NCBI RefSeq assembly: GCF_023684385.1
Contig: NZ_JAGSOJ010000003.1
Location: 496,001 to 560,000, forward strand
From: Oceanirhabdus seepicola
GTDB taxonomy: Bacteria; Bacillota; Clostridia; Clostridiales; Clostridiaceae
Direction of reading: 5' to 3'
DNA: 64,000 nt
Shown: positions 53,022 through 62,043 of the stretch, piece after piece
How the letters are laid out: every line of letters begins with the position of its first letter
How positions within the stretch are numbered: the stretch's first letter is position 1
Notes under the pieces: generated by a model
What the model saw: the letters and a program-made list of their open reading frames with translations, nothing else
Databases searched by the model: none
What the model was told of the DNA's origin: nothing
Position numbers and translations under genes: made by a program

Positions 53022-53160
53022 CTCTATTCTATTTTAGTATGTTTATATAATAGTATATATCAAATTAATCCATCTGAACAGAGGATATCTATGGGAATAA
53101 ATATGATAAAATCAGAAAATCAATTCCTGACAAGATCCTTTTTCGCTAAGTGATATATGG

Positions 53161-53318
53161 GGTGTGAAATTTTTCAAATACGACGATATCCAAATAGCAC
53201 GTATAATAATTACCTAATAAAAAAACTAAGACACAGCACTTCACATAATCCATTCTCAAGTTCATTCCTAATGTGAAAAGCTGTGTCTATTTATCTAAAA
53301 GGGTACTTTGGAAAACCA
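53161..53318 (+). repeat. R1 element, copy b (truncated)
   Basis: GGTGTGAAATTTTTCAAATA begins the copy. Hairpin 1 is AGACACAGC...GCTGTGTCT (53229-53288) with an inner stem TTCACAT/ATGTGAA. It ends in GGTACTTTGGAAAACC; hairpin 2 lacks its right arm. The rest of 52786-53450 outside this and the 147-nt element is AT-rich spacer. Confidence 0.7.
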
Positions 53319-53450
53319 TACATTATACATTAATAATCATTCAGTATATTTATCAATTTATAAATGTATTAAAATTACTTAAATAATTATAATATTGTTT
53401 AATTTATTAAAGTATAAATATTATAAAGCAATCTATTTAAGGATAATTTA

Positions 53451-56171
53451 ATGAATTTAGGGTGGAATGAAATAAGAAAAAGAGCCATAAGATTTTCAAC
53501 GGAATGGAAAGATGAAACTAGTGAAAATGCAGAAGCTAAGACATTTTGGAATGATTTTTTTAATGTTTTTGGAATAACTAGAAGAAGAATTGCTTCTTTT
53601 GAAAAGCCAGTAAAAAAGTTAGGGAATAAAAAAGGTTTTATTGATTTATTCTGGAAAGGGGTATTAATTGTTGAACATAAATCAAGAGGAAAAAATCTAG
53701 ATAAAGCATATTCACAAGCTTTAGATTATTTTTATGGATTAAAAGAAGAAGAATTACCTAGATATGTATTAGTTTCTGATTTTAATAAATTCAGACTATA
53801 TGATTTAGAAGAAAATATTATACAAGAATTTCTTCTTCAAGACTTTTTTAAAAATATTCACTTGTTCAGTTTTATGACAGGATATATTACTCAAAGGTAT
53901 ATAGATGAAGATCCAGTTAATATTAAAGCTGCTGAATTAATGAGAGATTTACATGATAGATTAAAAGAAAGTGGTTATACTGGACAAGCATTAGAGCGAT
54001 TATTAGTAAGAATAATGTTTTGTTTATTTGCTGATGACACTGGAATTTTCAATAAAAATTTTTTCAAAGATTATATAGAAAGAAATACAAAGAAAGATGG
54101 AGAAGATTTAGGGTTGCATTTAACAATGATATTTCAAATACTGGATACATCAACTGAAAAGAGGCAAATAAATTTAGGTTATGAATTAAAAGAATTACCA
54201 TATGTTAATGGTAAACTATTTAATCAAAAACTCCCTATTGCTTCATTTAATAGCGAAATGAGAAATTTATTATTAAAATGCTGTTATTTTAATTGGAGTA
54301 AGGTCTCCCCAGCTATATTTGGATCTATGTTTCAGCTAGTTATGGATGAAGAAAAAAGAAAAAATATAGGTGCGTTTTATACATCAGAAAAGAACATACT
54401 TAAAAGTATAAAGGATTTATTTCTTGATGATCTTTTTAATGAGTTCAAAAGAAACAAAAATAATCATAATAATTTAAAAAGAATGTTAAAAAAGATTAGG
54501 GAAATAAAAATCTTAGACCCAGCTTGTGGGTGTGGGAATTTTCTAGTTATTGCCTATAGAGAATTAAGACGATTAGAACTGGAAATATATAAGGAACTAT
54601 ACATAAATAATAAAAAGTATGTTCAAATGTCATTAGATATAAAGTTACTATATGAATGTATTGATGTAGATTCTATGTATGGCATTGAAGTAGAAGAGTT
54701 TCCAGCCAATGTTGCACAAGTTGCAATATGGCTAGTAGACCATCAGATGAATATGGAATTATCACAAGAATTTGGTGAGTATTTTGTAAGACTTCCTTTG
54801 AAAAAAGCGCCTAATATAATAAATGAAAATGCTTTAAATATAGACTGGGATAAGATTGTATCTAAGACGGAGTTAACATATATAGTCGGAAATCCACCTT
54901 TTATTGCAAAGAAGAATAGAACTATGAAACAAAACATAGAAATGGATATTGTATGTAATGGAATAAAGAACTATAAATTACTTGACTATGTTTGTTGTTG
55001 GTATATTAAGACTGCAGAGTTTATACAAAATACAAATATAAAGGTAGCTCTTATTTCAACAAATTCAATTACTCAAGGTGAGCAGGTAAGTATATTATGG
55101 AAGTATTTATTAGAGAAAGGTGTTACAATAGATTTCGCACATAGAACATTTAAATGGAGCAATGGAGCAGGCAAAGATGCTCAAGTATATGTTGTAATAA
55201 TTGGATGCTCATGTGGTAATAGTTCTAATAAATTAATATATGATTATGAAACACCAATTTCAAATCCAATGAAGATAAAGGTAAAAAATATTAATCCATA
55301 TCTTCTAGAACAAGAAAATTTAATAATTACAAATAGAACTAAGCCTATTTGTAACGTTCCTAGTATTACATTTGGTAATATGCCTAATGACAAGGGGAAT
55401 TTTCTTTTTACAGATGAAGAGAAAAAAGAATTTCTTTTAAAAGAGCCTAGGGCAAAAAAGTTTTTTAAACCATTTATCAGTGCAAGAGAATTTTTGCATA
55501 ATGAAAAACGATGGTGTTTGTGGTTAAAAGATGTTAAACCTTCAGAAATTAAGAAGATGGCTGAAGTTTATAATAGGATAAAGAACGTTAAAGAAATCAG
55601 ATTAGCTAGTAAGAGAGTAGCTACAAGAAAATTAGCAGAGTATCCATATTTGTTTGGTGAAATTAGACAAAGTATTGGAAGTTATATATTAATACCAAGA
55701 CATTCTTCAGAAATGAGAAAATATATTCCTATGGATTTTTTTACTGATGAATATATCGCAGGAGATTCATGTTGTATTATTCAAAATGCTACTTTATTTA
55801 ATTTTGGGGTATTAATGTCTGAAATGCATATGGCATGGGTACGACAAATATGTGGAAGAATAAAAAGTGATTTTAGATATTCTAATAAACTAGTATATAA
55901 TAATTTTCCATGGCCAGAAAATCCTAGTGACGAAAAAGTACTTGAAGTTGAAAGGTTAGTGAAGAAATTGTTTTTAGTTAGAAAAGAATATAAAAAACAA
56001 TCTTTGGCACAATTATATGATCCACTTATAATACCTTATAAACTTAGCCAAGTTCATAAAGAACTAGATATTGCAGTTGATAGATGTTATAGACAGCATA
56101 AGTTTCTAAATGACTTTAAACGACTACAGTTGTTATTTGATTTGTATAAAAAGTATACTTCAGAGGATTAA
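53451..56171 (+). CDS. MmeI-like type IIL restriction-modification enzyme
   Basis: 906 residues, close to MmeI (about 919). The N-terminal nuclease part has FIDLFWKGVLIVEHKSRGKN, a PD-ExK-like centre (D...EHK, about residues 63-76). A helical spacer is followed by the gamma-class adenine methylase with DPACGCGNFLVIAYREL (motif I, about 357) and NPPFIAKK (about 480), then a target recognition domain and a helical C-terminus. One protein both methylates and cuts. The frame is intact; a second, independent restriction system beside hsdMSR. Confidence 0.9.
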   Translation: MNLGWNEIRKRAIRFSTEWKDETSENAEAKTFWNDFFNVFGITRRRIASFEKPVKKLGNKKGFIDLFWKGVLIVEHKSRGKNLDKAYSQALDYFYGLKEEELPRYVLVSDFNKFRLYDLEENIIQEFLLQDFFKNIHLFSFMTGYITQRYIDEDPVNIKAAELMRDLHDRLKESGYTGQALERLLVRIMFCLFADDTGIFNKNFFKDYIERNTKKDGEDLGLHLTMIFQILDTSTEKRQINLGYELKELPYVNGKLFNQKLPIASFNSEMRNLLLKCCYFNWSKVSPAIFGSMFQLVMDEEKRKNIGAFYTSEKNILKSIKDLFLDDLFNEFKRNKNNHNNLKRMLKKIREIKILDPACGCGNFLVIAYRELRRLELEIYKELYINNKKYVQMSLDIKLLYECIDVDSMYGIEVEEFPANVAQVAIWLVDHQMNMELSQEFGEYFVRLPLKKAPNIINENALNIDWDKIVSKTELTYIVGNPPFIAKKNRTMKQNIEMDIVCNGIKNYKLLDYVCCWYIKTAEFIQNTNIKVALISTNSITQGEQVSILWKYLLEKGVTIDFAHRTFKWSNGAGKDAQVYVVIIGCSCGNSSNKLIYDYETPISNPMKIKVKNINPYLLEQENLIITNRTKPICNVPSITFGNMPNDKGNFLFTDEEKKEFLLKEPRAKKFFKPFISAREFLHNEKRWCLWLKDVKPSEIKKMAEVYNRIKNVKEIRLASKRVATRKLAEYPYLFGEIRQSIGSYILIPRHSSEMRKYIPMDFFTDEYIAGDSCCIIQNATLFNFGVLMSEMHMAWVRQICGRIKSDFRYSNKLVYNNFPWPENPSDEKVLEVERLVKKLFLVRKEYKKQSLAQLYDPLIIPYKLSQVHKELDIAVDRCYRQHKFLNDFKRLQLLFDLYKKYTSED

Positions 56172-56205
56172 TAAATCTCAAATCAAGATAGATATAAGAT
56201 AACAA

Positions 56206-56589
56206 TAGCAAGGAAATAACTTCCTGTGTCTCCTAGGCTCCTGTGGTGTGAAATTTTTCAAACACAATAACTTACTCGTATCACTCATAATAGCCATCTA
56301 ACAAAATATTAGACACAGCACTTCACACCATACACTCAGATGTTCATTCCTGGTGTGAAAAGCTGTGTCTTTTTATCTAAAAGGATACTTTGGACAACAT
56401 TACCACCTACTTTCATTTATTAACCAAGAAAAGGTAAATGTATTCAACATCAAAGTACAATTAATTTCGTACGTAGAAGGTAAACTAGTCCAAAGGACAG
56501 CAACACCAGTAAGTAAATTTATTACAATATGTATTTGCTAACATTAGGGATATCTCTATTTTAATGTTTATTCTAACTGAAGCTGCTAA
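56206..56589 (+). repeat. R1 element, copy c (most complete of the inner copies)
   Basis: Left module TAGCAAGGAAATAACTTCC and GGTGTGAAATTTTTCAAACA; hairpin 1 AGACACAGC...GCTGTGTCT with inner TTCACACC/GGTGTGAA (56311-56370) and T5; hairpin 2 CTTTGGACAACATTACC (56389) with GGTAAACTAGTCCAAAGG (56479); end AACTGAAGCTGCTAA. It follows the MmeI-like stop by 35 bases. From 56590 to 56868 no further feature was seen. Confidence 0.8.
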
Positions 56590-56868
56590 CCAATAAAACT
56601 ATAATGATGGCATCAGAAAAAAATAATTAAAAATGGAATAATGTATAGTAGGCTATGCTGTATAGTGTGGTCTATTTATTATAAATTAATAATGTATATT
56701 CTTAGAATAATAGATTCAAATAAATTCAAATGTGATGAGTTATATAAAAATGTAATAGGTTGTGTATTTAATACATCTAATGTAAAATATGGGTATAACA
56801 AAAACATAGAATTGAGATGAAATTTATTCAGTTTGCATATAATTATTCATTAGGAAGGTGGCGGTTTA

Positions 56869-57801
56869 GTGTCATTATTTAATTTATCTAATAAAAAACT
56901 AGAGTATGTAGAAGAGAAAAGTTTTAAACTAGAAAAAGACATCCAGGATATTTGTGAGAATAATTTAGAAGAAGTTTTTGATTTGAAATTTGTATCAACA
57001 GAATTTGCTATAGGTAATTTTAGAATAGATACCTTAGCATTTGATACTAAGTCAAATGCATTTGTAATTATAGAATATAAAAGAGATAAAAACTTTAGTG
57101 TTATAGATCAAGGGTATGCATATTTATCAACAATGTTAAATAATAAAGCAGATTTTATTTTAGAGTACAATGAAAATTGTAATAATGATTTAAAAAGAAA
57201 AGATATAGATTGGTCACAATCAAAAGTGATTTTTATAGCCCCATCATTTACAACTTATCAAAGAGAAGCTATAAATTTTAAAGATCTACCTATAGAATTA
57301 TATGAAATAAAAAAATATGCTAATAATATGGTCAGCTTTAATGCTATTACAACAGCAGGTGCGAATGAATCAATAAGAACAATATCAAAAAATAATGAAG
57401 AAATTGAAAAGGTTAATAAAGAAATAAAGGTTTATACAGAAGATGCTCATTTAAATAATATACCAGATGAAATTATAGAATTATACGATAAGTTGAAATT
57501 TAATATATTGAATATTGCAGAAGATATCAAGATGAAACCTGCTAAGAGGTATATTGCATTTATAACAAAGAAGAATATTACCGATATTTGTATACAGAAA
57601 AAAGCTATTAAGATTTGGATTAATTTAAAAGAGGGAAAACTGGAAGATGCAAAGGGAATAACAAGAAACGTTTCAAATACGGGACACTGGGGAAATGGAG
57701 ATTATGAAATTCAGATTAGCGATGACGATGATTTAGAATACATAATAAGTTTGATTAAGCAAAGTTATAAAATTAATAAGATGAGTGGTAAAAAAATATA
57801 A
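56869..57801 (+). CDS. PD-(D/E)XK nuclease-like protein with DUF5655-type C-terminus
   Basis: 310 residues from GTG with AGGAAGGTGG upstream. The N-terminal part (about 20-110) reads FAIGNFRIDTLAFDTKSNAF followed by VIIEYKRDKNFSVIDQ, the D...ExK core of NucS/DUF91-like nucleases. The C-terminal part (about 195-300) with FNILNIAEDIKMKPAKRYIA and KAIKIWINLKEG fits DUF5655. Probably DNA-acting. It leads a set with the AlbA_2 gene and the gene at 59031. Confidence 0.75.
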   Translation: MSLFNLSNKKLEYVEEKSFKLEKDIQDICENNLEEVFDLKFVSTEFAIGNFRIDTLAFDTKSNAFVIIEYKRDKNFSVIDQGYAYLSTMLNNKADFILEYNENCNNDLKRKDIDWSQSKVIFIAPSFTTYQREAINFKDLPIELYEIKKYANNMVSFNAITTAGANESIRTISKNNEEIEKVNKEIKVYTEDAHLNNIPDEIIELYDKLKFNILNIAEDIKMKPAKRYIAFITKKNITDICIQKKAIKIWINLKEGKLEDAKGITRNVSNTGHWGNGDYEIQISDDDDLEYIISLIKQSYKINKMSGKKI

Positions 57802-57866
57802 ATTATGTGATATTTCAATAGTATTTTCAAGATTTTAAAATAGACTTTGATTTAAAGGGGTAAATG

Positions 57867-58868
57867 ATGAAAGAGAGATTAAAGAGAAAAATAATACATT
57901 TAATAGAGAGTAAATCAGAAGGTGACTATTGGGATTTTAAACAAGAATGGCATAAAGACAATGAAAGACTTATACATGATATACTTTGCTTTACAAACAC
58001 AGTACATGACAGAGATTGTTATTTAATTATTGGTGTATCTGATAAAGGGGAAGTAGTTGGTGTAAATGAAGAGGGAAGACTAAAGCAAGCAGGAATACTG
58101 GACTTACTCTCTAATACAGTATTTGCTGGCGATTTTACACCAGAAGTTATGGTAGATACAATAGAAATTGAAGATAAAGAAATAGATATTCTAATAATAT
58201 TCAACTCATATACTGTACCATATTACTTAAAGAAAAAAAGTAAAAAGTATCAAAATTTAAGAGAGGGGTTTATTTACACAAGAGTTGGAGATAGAAATAC
58301 TCCTATAAAGCAAAATGCAACTATACATCAGATAGAAATGCTTTGGAAGAAGAGGTTTGGATTAACTCAAGCACCGTTGGTACAGATAGTAAATAGATTA
58401 GAAAATAAGACAGAGTGGATTAGAAATGAGGGAACGTATTACAATATCTATAAGCCTGAATTTAGGTTAGTAGAAGAATATGATGATGAGAGAGGAAGAG
58501 GCCAATTTTATGTGTACTCTCAAGAAAATTCAAGCTTCAGTTATAAAGATTTAAGCATAATGTATAATCAAACAATCTTAAAAGATTTTCAACTAGTAGT
58601 ACTAGATAGTGGTAGATTTGAGACACCGGTACCGGAATGGGGCTATGTAGTAAAGGAGAGAAGAGTTGGATGTTACAAATATACCTATAAATATTATCTA
58701 AAGAATAGCATTGAGTATAAACTACAACAATTTTTCTTTGATATATCAAATGAAGAAGAATTATATGCAAAAAACAACTTTGATGAAGTTATTCTATACT
58801 TTGATAATGAAGAAGAAAGACTAGAATTTGAATCCTACATAAAAAATAATCAGAACATAGTAGATTAA
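57867..58868 (+). CDS. AlbA_2 (schlafen-like) domain protein, apparently truncated by a TAA
   Basis: 333 residues. DYWDFKQEWHKDNERLIHDI, then CFTNTVHDRDCYLIIGVSD and LREGFIYTRVGDRNTP are the AlbA_2/divergent AAA-type putative nucleic-acid-binding domain (about 15-160); the C-terminal half is unknown. After TAA 58866 the same frame stays open for 53 more codons (YLEEAIKQYFQIETNNKKEH to YFKRGLK) and stops at 59028, right at the next start. This is best read as a nonsense mutation in a 387-codon gene. ATG 57867 follows AAAGGGG by six bases. Confidence 0.7.
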   Translation: MKERLKRKIIHLIESKSEGDYWDFKQEWHKDNERLIHDILCFTNTVHDRDCYLIIGVSDKGEVVGVNEEGRLKQAGILDLLSNTVFAGDFTPEVMVDTIEIEDKEIDILIIFNSYTVPYYLKKKSKKYQNLREGFIYTRVGDRNTPIKQNATIHQIEMLWKKRFGLTQAPLVQIVNRLENKTEWIRNEGTYYNIYKPEFRLVEEYDDERGRGQFYVYSQENSSFSYKDLSIMYNQTILKDFQLVVLDSGRFETPVPEWGYVVKERRVGCYKYTYKYYLKNSIEYKLQQFFFDISNEEELYAKNNFDEVILYFDNEEERLEFESYIKNNQNIVD

Positions 58869-59030
58869 TATTTAGAAGAAGCAATTAAACAGTACTTTCA
58901 AATAGAAACTAACAATAAAAAGGAACATCAGGTAGTAAAAGAGAGATTAGCAACAGGATTAGCTTTAAATAAGGCACTACGTGATTTTAGACAAATAAAT
59001 GGTGACTATTTTAAAAGGGGTTTGAAATAA

Positions 59031-59558
59031 ATGAATAAGCAGATGATGTTTAGCAATATAGAACAAGTAAAGAGTTGTAGAGAAAAGATAATAAGGATAA
59101 CAAATGAAAAAGTAGAAGAATTAATAAGTAAAGGAACTGGAATAGAGTTCCTTAGGCAAGTAAAGTTCACTCAAAATGGCTATGACCCATTATTTGAAAA
59201 ACCTTTAAATTTTATAGAACAAACTAATCAAACTTTCACATATTTAGTATCATTGTTAGCACTAGAGAGATTATTTGAACTTTACCCAAATAGCTCTTTT
59301 AGAGTTGATTTTGGGACAAGTTCAGGCTATGATATAGAATCAGAGGATGGAAGTATTATATGTGAATGTTTTTCAGCAACAGCACCAGATAGTAATCAAA
59401 AACTTAATAAAGATGTAGAAAGATTATTTAATAATCAATCAGCAACTAAAAAATATGTTATATATTATGCTGAAATACCTAAAGAAAAGCATGTTGATAA
59501 TATAAGGAGTAAATATAAAGACATAGAAATAATTACTTTAAGTTCATTAAGTATATGA
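59031..59558 (+). CDS. Putative PD-(D/E)XK-like nuclease-fold protein
   Basis: 175 residues. FRVDFGTSSGYDIESEDGSI followed by ICECFSATAPDSNQKLNKDV has the arrangement D...(I)xCExF seen in diverged nuclease-fold domains, with KKYVIYYAEIP as the next strand. The usual Lys of ExK is replaced, so activity is uncertain. AAAGGGG precedes the ATG, which immediately follows the extended frame of the AlbA_2 gene, so the two were coupled. Confidence 0.5.
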   Translation: MNKQMMFSNIEQVKSCREKIIRITNEKVEELISKGTGIEFLRQVKFTQNGYDPLFEKPLNFIEQTNQTFTYLVSLLALERLFELYPNSSFRVDFGTSSGYDIESEDGSIICECFSATAPDSNQKLNKDVERLFNNQSATKKYVIYYAEIPKEKHVDNIRSKYKDIEIITLSSLSI

Positions 59559-59748
59559 TATAAGAACAAATAAGAAATTTAAGGGAGCTATCGTATAGTT
59601 ATTTTATAAAATACTTAAGATGAAGTGAATTATCTTTTGAGTTTAGCAATTATGAACAGTAGGGAGAGAAAGTTATATTTTAGAGATGTTTTAAAATAAT
59701 ATTTAAATAGAATTAATCTTATATAAGGTATAAATTTGGAGGGGGAAG

Positions 59749-60450
59749 ATGAGTAATTTAATTTTTTACATATTAAGTGAATATCAAGGGATTATTAGGG
59801 AGAAAGAAAACAAAGTAAATATTAAGCAGATGTGGCGAAAATTAAAAAGTGAAAAATTTATTGTTATTTTATTTATATTATTTTTATTATTATTAAGTTA
59901 TCAATGGGTTATTGTAGTAACCAAAATTAACGAACGCCATATGTTATACACTTCAATTGTGTTAGTGATTTTAATGGTCGTTATTAATAAATTAATAGAT
60001 AAGAGAGAGATGAGAGACGATAAATTATATTATGAAGAATATGAAAAATCACAGAAAAAATTTAAAGATATTTTAGAGACCAAGTACAATATAAAGACTC
60101 TAGAACAATTGGAGAAGTTAATTGGATATTGTGAGTATTATAGTGGAGAACTTAAATTAACAAATAAAATGGACAAAGTGATTAATAAGTTCATATTTCC
60201 TGTAATAACTTTTATAGGTGGTTTAATTTTATCAAAAGGAAAATTTAACAGTGAACAGCTACTGGGTTCAATGGTGGTGATAGTGGTATTAGTGCTTACA
60301 AGTTTTGGTGTTGTATGCATAGTAAAGCCAGTATTTCAGATTATATTTGAGTTCAAAAGTGAAAAATTTAGGTTGTTAAAGAATCGATTGAATGATTTAT
60401 GTGTTAGATATTATGTAGGTTTAAGGAAGAGTGAGGAAAATAAAAATTAA
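59749..60450 (+). CDS. Membrane protein of unknown function in the defence region
   Basis: 233 residues with four membrane helices arranged as two pairs: about 36-51 and 58-78, then about 145-162 and 168-192. Between the pairs lies a charged cytoplasmic helical segment. No motif is recognised. The layout (soluble domain plus paired helices) is like some membrane effectors of anti-phage systems, but this is inference from context. GGAGGGGG lies before the ATG. Confidence 0.55.
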   Translation: MSNLIFYILSEYQGIIREKENKVNIKQMWRKLKSEKFIVILFILFLLLLSYQWVIVVTKINERHMLYTSIVLVILMVVINKLIDKREMRDDKLYYEEYEKSQKKFKDILETKYNIKTLEQLEKLIGYCEYYSGELKLTNKMDKVINKFIFPVITFIGGLILSKGKFNSEQLLGSMVVIVVLVLTSFGVVCIVKPVFQIIFEFKSEKFRLLKNRLNDLCVRYYVGLRKSEENKN

Positions 60451-60458
60451 TGTTAAAA

Positions 60459-60490
60459 AAATAAATAATGGATAACATTATTTATTTTAA
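60459..60490 (+). terminator. Terminator after the membrane protein gene
   Basis: AAATAAATAATG pairs with CATTATTTATTT around a 5-base loop, with T/A-rich flanks on both sides. Confidence 0.7.
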
Positions 60491-60601
60491 TACAGAAATT
60501 CAATCAAGTGTAATCAAGAGGTTCAACAATGAGTGAATCTGAAGAGCAAACTCAGTCAGGTAAAAGATTCCACCGTCAAATTACCTCATAAGTTTGAACA
60601 T

Positions 60602-61036
60602 TAGCAACCAGAAAATGAATTCCTAACGTCACCCATTTTCTGGAACGATGACAGGGGTGTAAAATTTGCCATATATGAGGTTATAAAAGTAATAAGAACT
60701 AATTATTTAGATCGATGAGATTATTGAAAATATTATAATGTATTCATTAAAACCAAGAGACACAGCACTTCACCCTATCCATTAACATTCCAGGTGTGAA
60801 AAGCTGTGTCTGAAAACTTATAAGGATACTTTGGACAACCTTACCACCTGCTTCTATTTTTAATCAAGAGATACCTCTTAATTCATAGATAGTGCTTAAT
60901 ACCAAAGAGAACTTTATTACATACGCAGAAGGTAAACTAGTCCAAAGGGCAGCAGCATCAGTAGAATTTTAACACAACATTGATTTGTTATTTTCATTAA
61001 ACATTCATTTGAATTATCATTTCAACTGAAGCTGCT
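60602..61036 (+). repeat. R1 element, copy d (longest, with diverged left module)
   Basis: Left module TAGCAACCAGAAAATGAATTC...GGGGTGTAAAATTTGCC; hairpin 1 AGACACAGC...GCTGTGTCT (60758-60811) with inner TTCACC/GGTGTGAA; hairpin 2 CTTTGGACAACCTTACCACC with GGTAAACTAGTCCAAAGGGC; end AACTGAAGCTGCTAA as in copy c. Unlike the others it continues without a gap into further hairpins and the large structured region. Confidence 0.8.
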
Positions 61037-61056
61037 AAAGAAAATCCTAAAAGGAC

Positions 61057-61185
61057 GCTTTGGACAATCTTTAAAAGAGCTTCGCAACTTTAAAACTTGT
61101 CCAAAGCAAAGAAATTAATCACCCCAGCCCCTCGAGGGGAAGGGCAAAAAGGAGCTTTTCTGCTTTCAGCAGAGAAGCTCCTTTT
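61057..61185 (+). other. Two strong hairpins joining R1 copy d to the large structured region
   Basis: GCTTTGGACAA pairs with TTGTCCAAAGC (61057-61107), with an inner CTTTAAAAG/CTTTAAA stem. A second, terminator-like hairpin AAAAGGAGCTT...AAGCTCCTTTT (61147-61185) has inner TCTGCT/AGCAGA. An open frame over this stretch is a by-product of the stems. Confidence 0.6.
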
Positions 61186-61379
61186 ACTGCCATATTTATT
61201 TCAGTTGGAGTTCGTTGTTCTCTTTCTTATTTATCTTTTGAATCATTATGGAGTAATTCATTTTATGAAGAGAAGTTAATTAAATTATCAGTAATAGTTT
61301 AGTTATCATTTAATTTATATAGTTCTATTAGTATTTCTTGTATTAGTATAGGTAATAGTGTTATACCTGATATTTAAAC

Positions 61380-61880
61380 CTATGGAAATCAATATCGCAC
61401 CCTGAGGACAAGCAGATTCATTATGTAATTCTAAGCTTTAAGAGTTTTCCGATACTCTCCAACCTCTAAAAGCTAAGAATTTCTATAATTCATCCCAGCT
61501 TTTCCCATGGGTACCCGCTTGACAAGCCCTGGATGAATTAACTTTTCAATAAATAGATGTTATTGCTTTAACTTTAGTATTTGTAGGGCTAGTCCATTGA
61601 TTTCATTAGGGTCACTTCCTCTGAGGTCAGCTAGGGTAGGGCTTTGAGGATCTTTTTACTATATTGAAGTTTTGGACAATCGCTTGTCCAAAGCCCAATG
61701 TATTTCATATCCCACCCGCCGCACACTGCTGGGGTCGCTTCTTTAGGGTCAGTTCTGGGTGGACTTGCTTCCAGTACAACCAATCATGGACTAGCTATTA
61801 CTATATCTGTTCCATATTTGGGCACTGCAAGCAGGTCCACCCTAGGTGTTTTCATTCCAATAGTAATTTCAGTTAACAAT
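61380..61880. ncRNA. Candidate large structured non-coding RNA
   Basis: About 500 bases, richer in G+C than its surroundings, without a credible gene. Long complementary pairs are visible: ATTCTAAGCTTT...AAAGCTAAGAAT (61430-61492), AATTCATCCCAG...CTGGATGAATT (61491-61540), TTTGGACAA-TCGC-TTGTCCAAA (61674-61695) and GGGTGGACTTGCTT...AAGCAGGTCCACCC (61758-61842). The overall look is that of large ornate bacterial RNAs (GOLLD/ROOL class), but no family match is claimed. It lies upstream of the sigma-factor gene on the plus strand. Confidence 0.5.
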
Positions 61881-62043
61881 TGTTTTAATTTATATACCAA
61901 TAAAATGAGAATGCTTGTTTTCCTTAAATTGGTATAATACAATGAAATAAATGAAGTTAAATTTTATAATAAAATAATTGAAATTACATAAATTGATAGT
62001 TTCTAAAGAGTCAATTATTTTAATAAATTGGGGGGGGTTTATT

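Noticed and set aside
49634..61036. Integron attC sites for R1
   Set aside because: The core RYYYAAC/GTTRRRY sites are not seen and the integrase is phage-type, not IntI; only a loose analogy is kept in the findings.
61097..61279. 60-codon plus-strand ORF in the structured region
   Set aside because: Its codons coincide with hairpin arms (61057-61185), it has no ribosome site, and the second half is plain AT-rich sequence.
61664..61937. Overlapping plus-strand ORFs of 70 and 79 codons
   Set aside because: They span helices of the proposed RNA, have no ribosome sites and show unusual Trp/Cys/His-rich composition, so they look like by-products.
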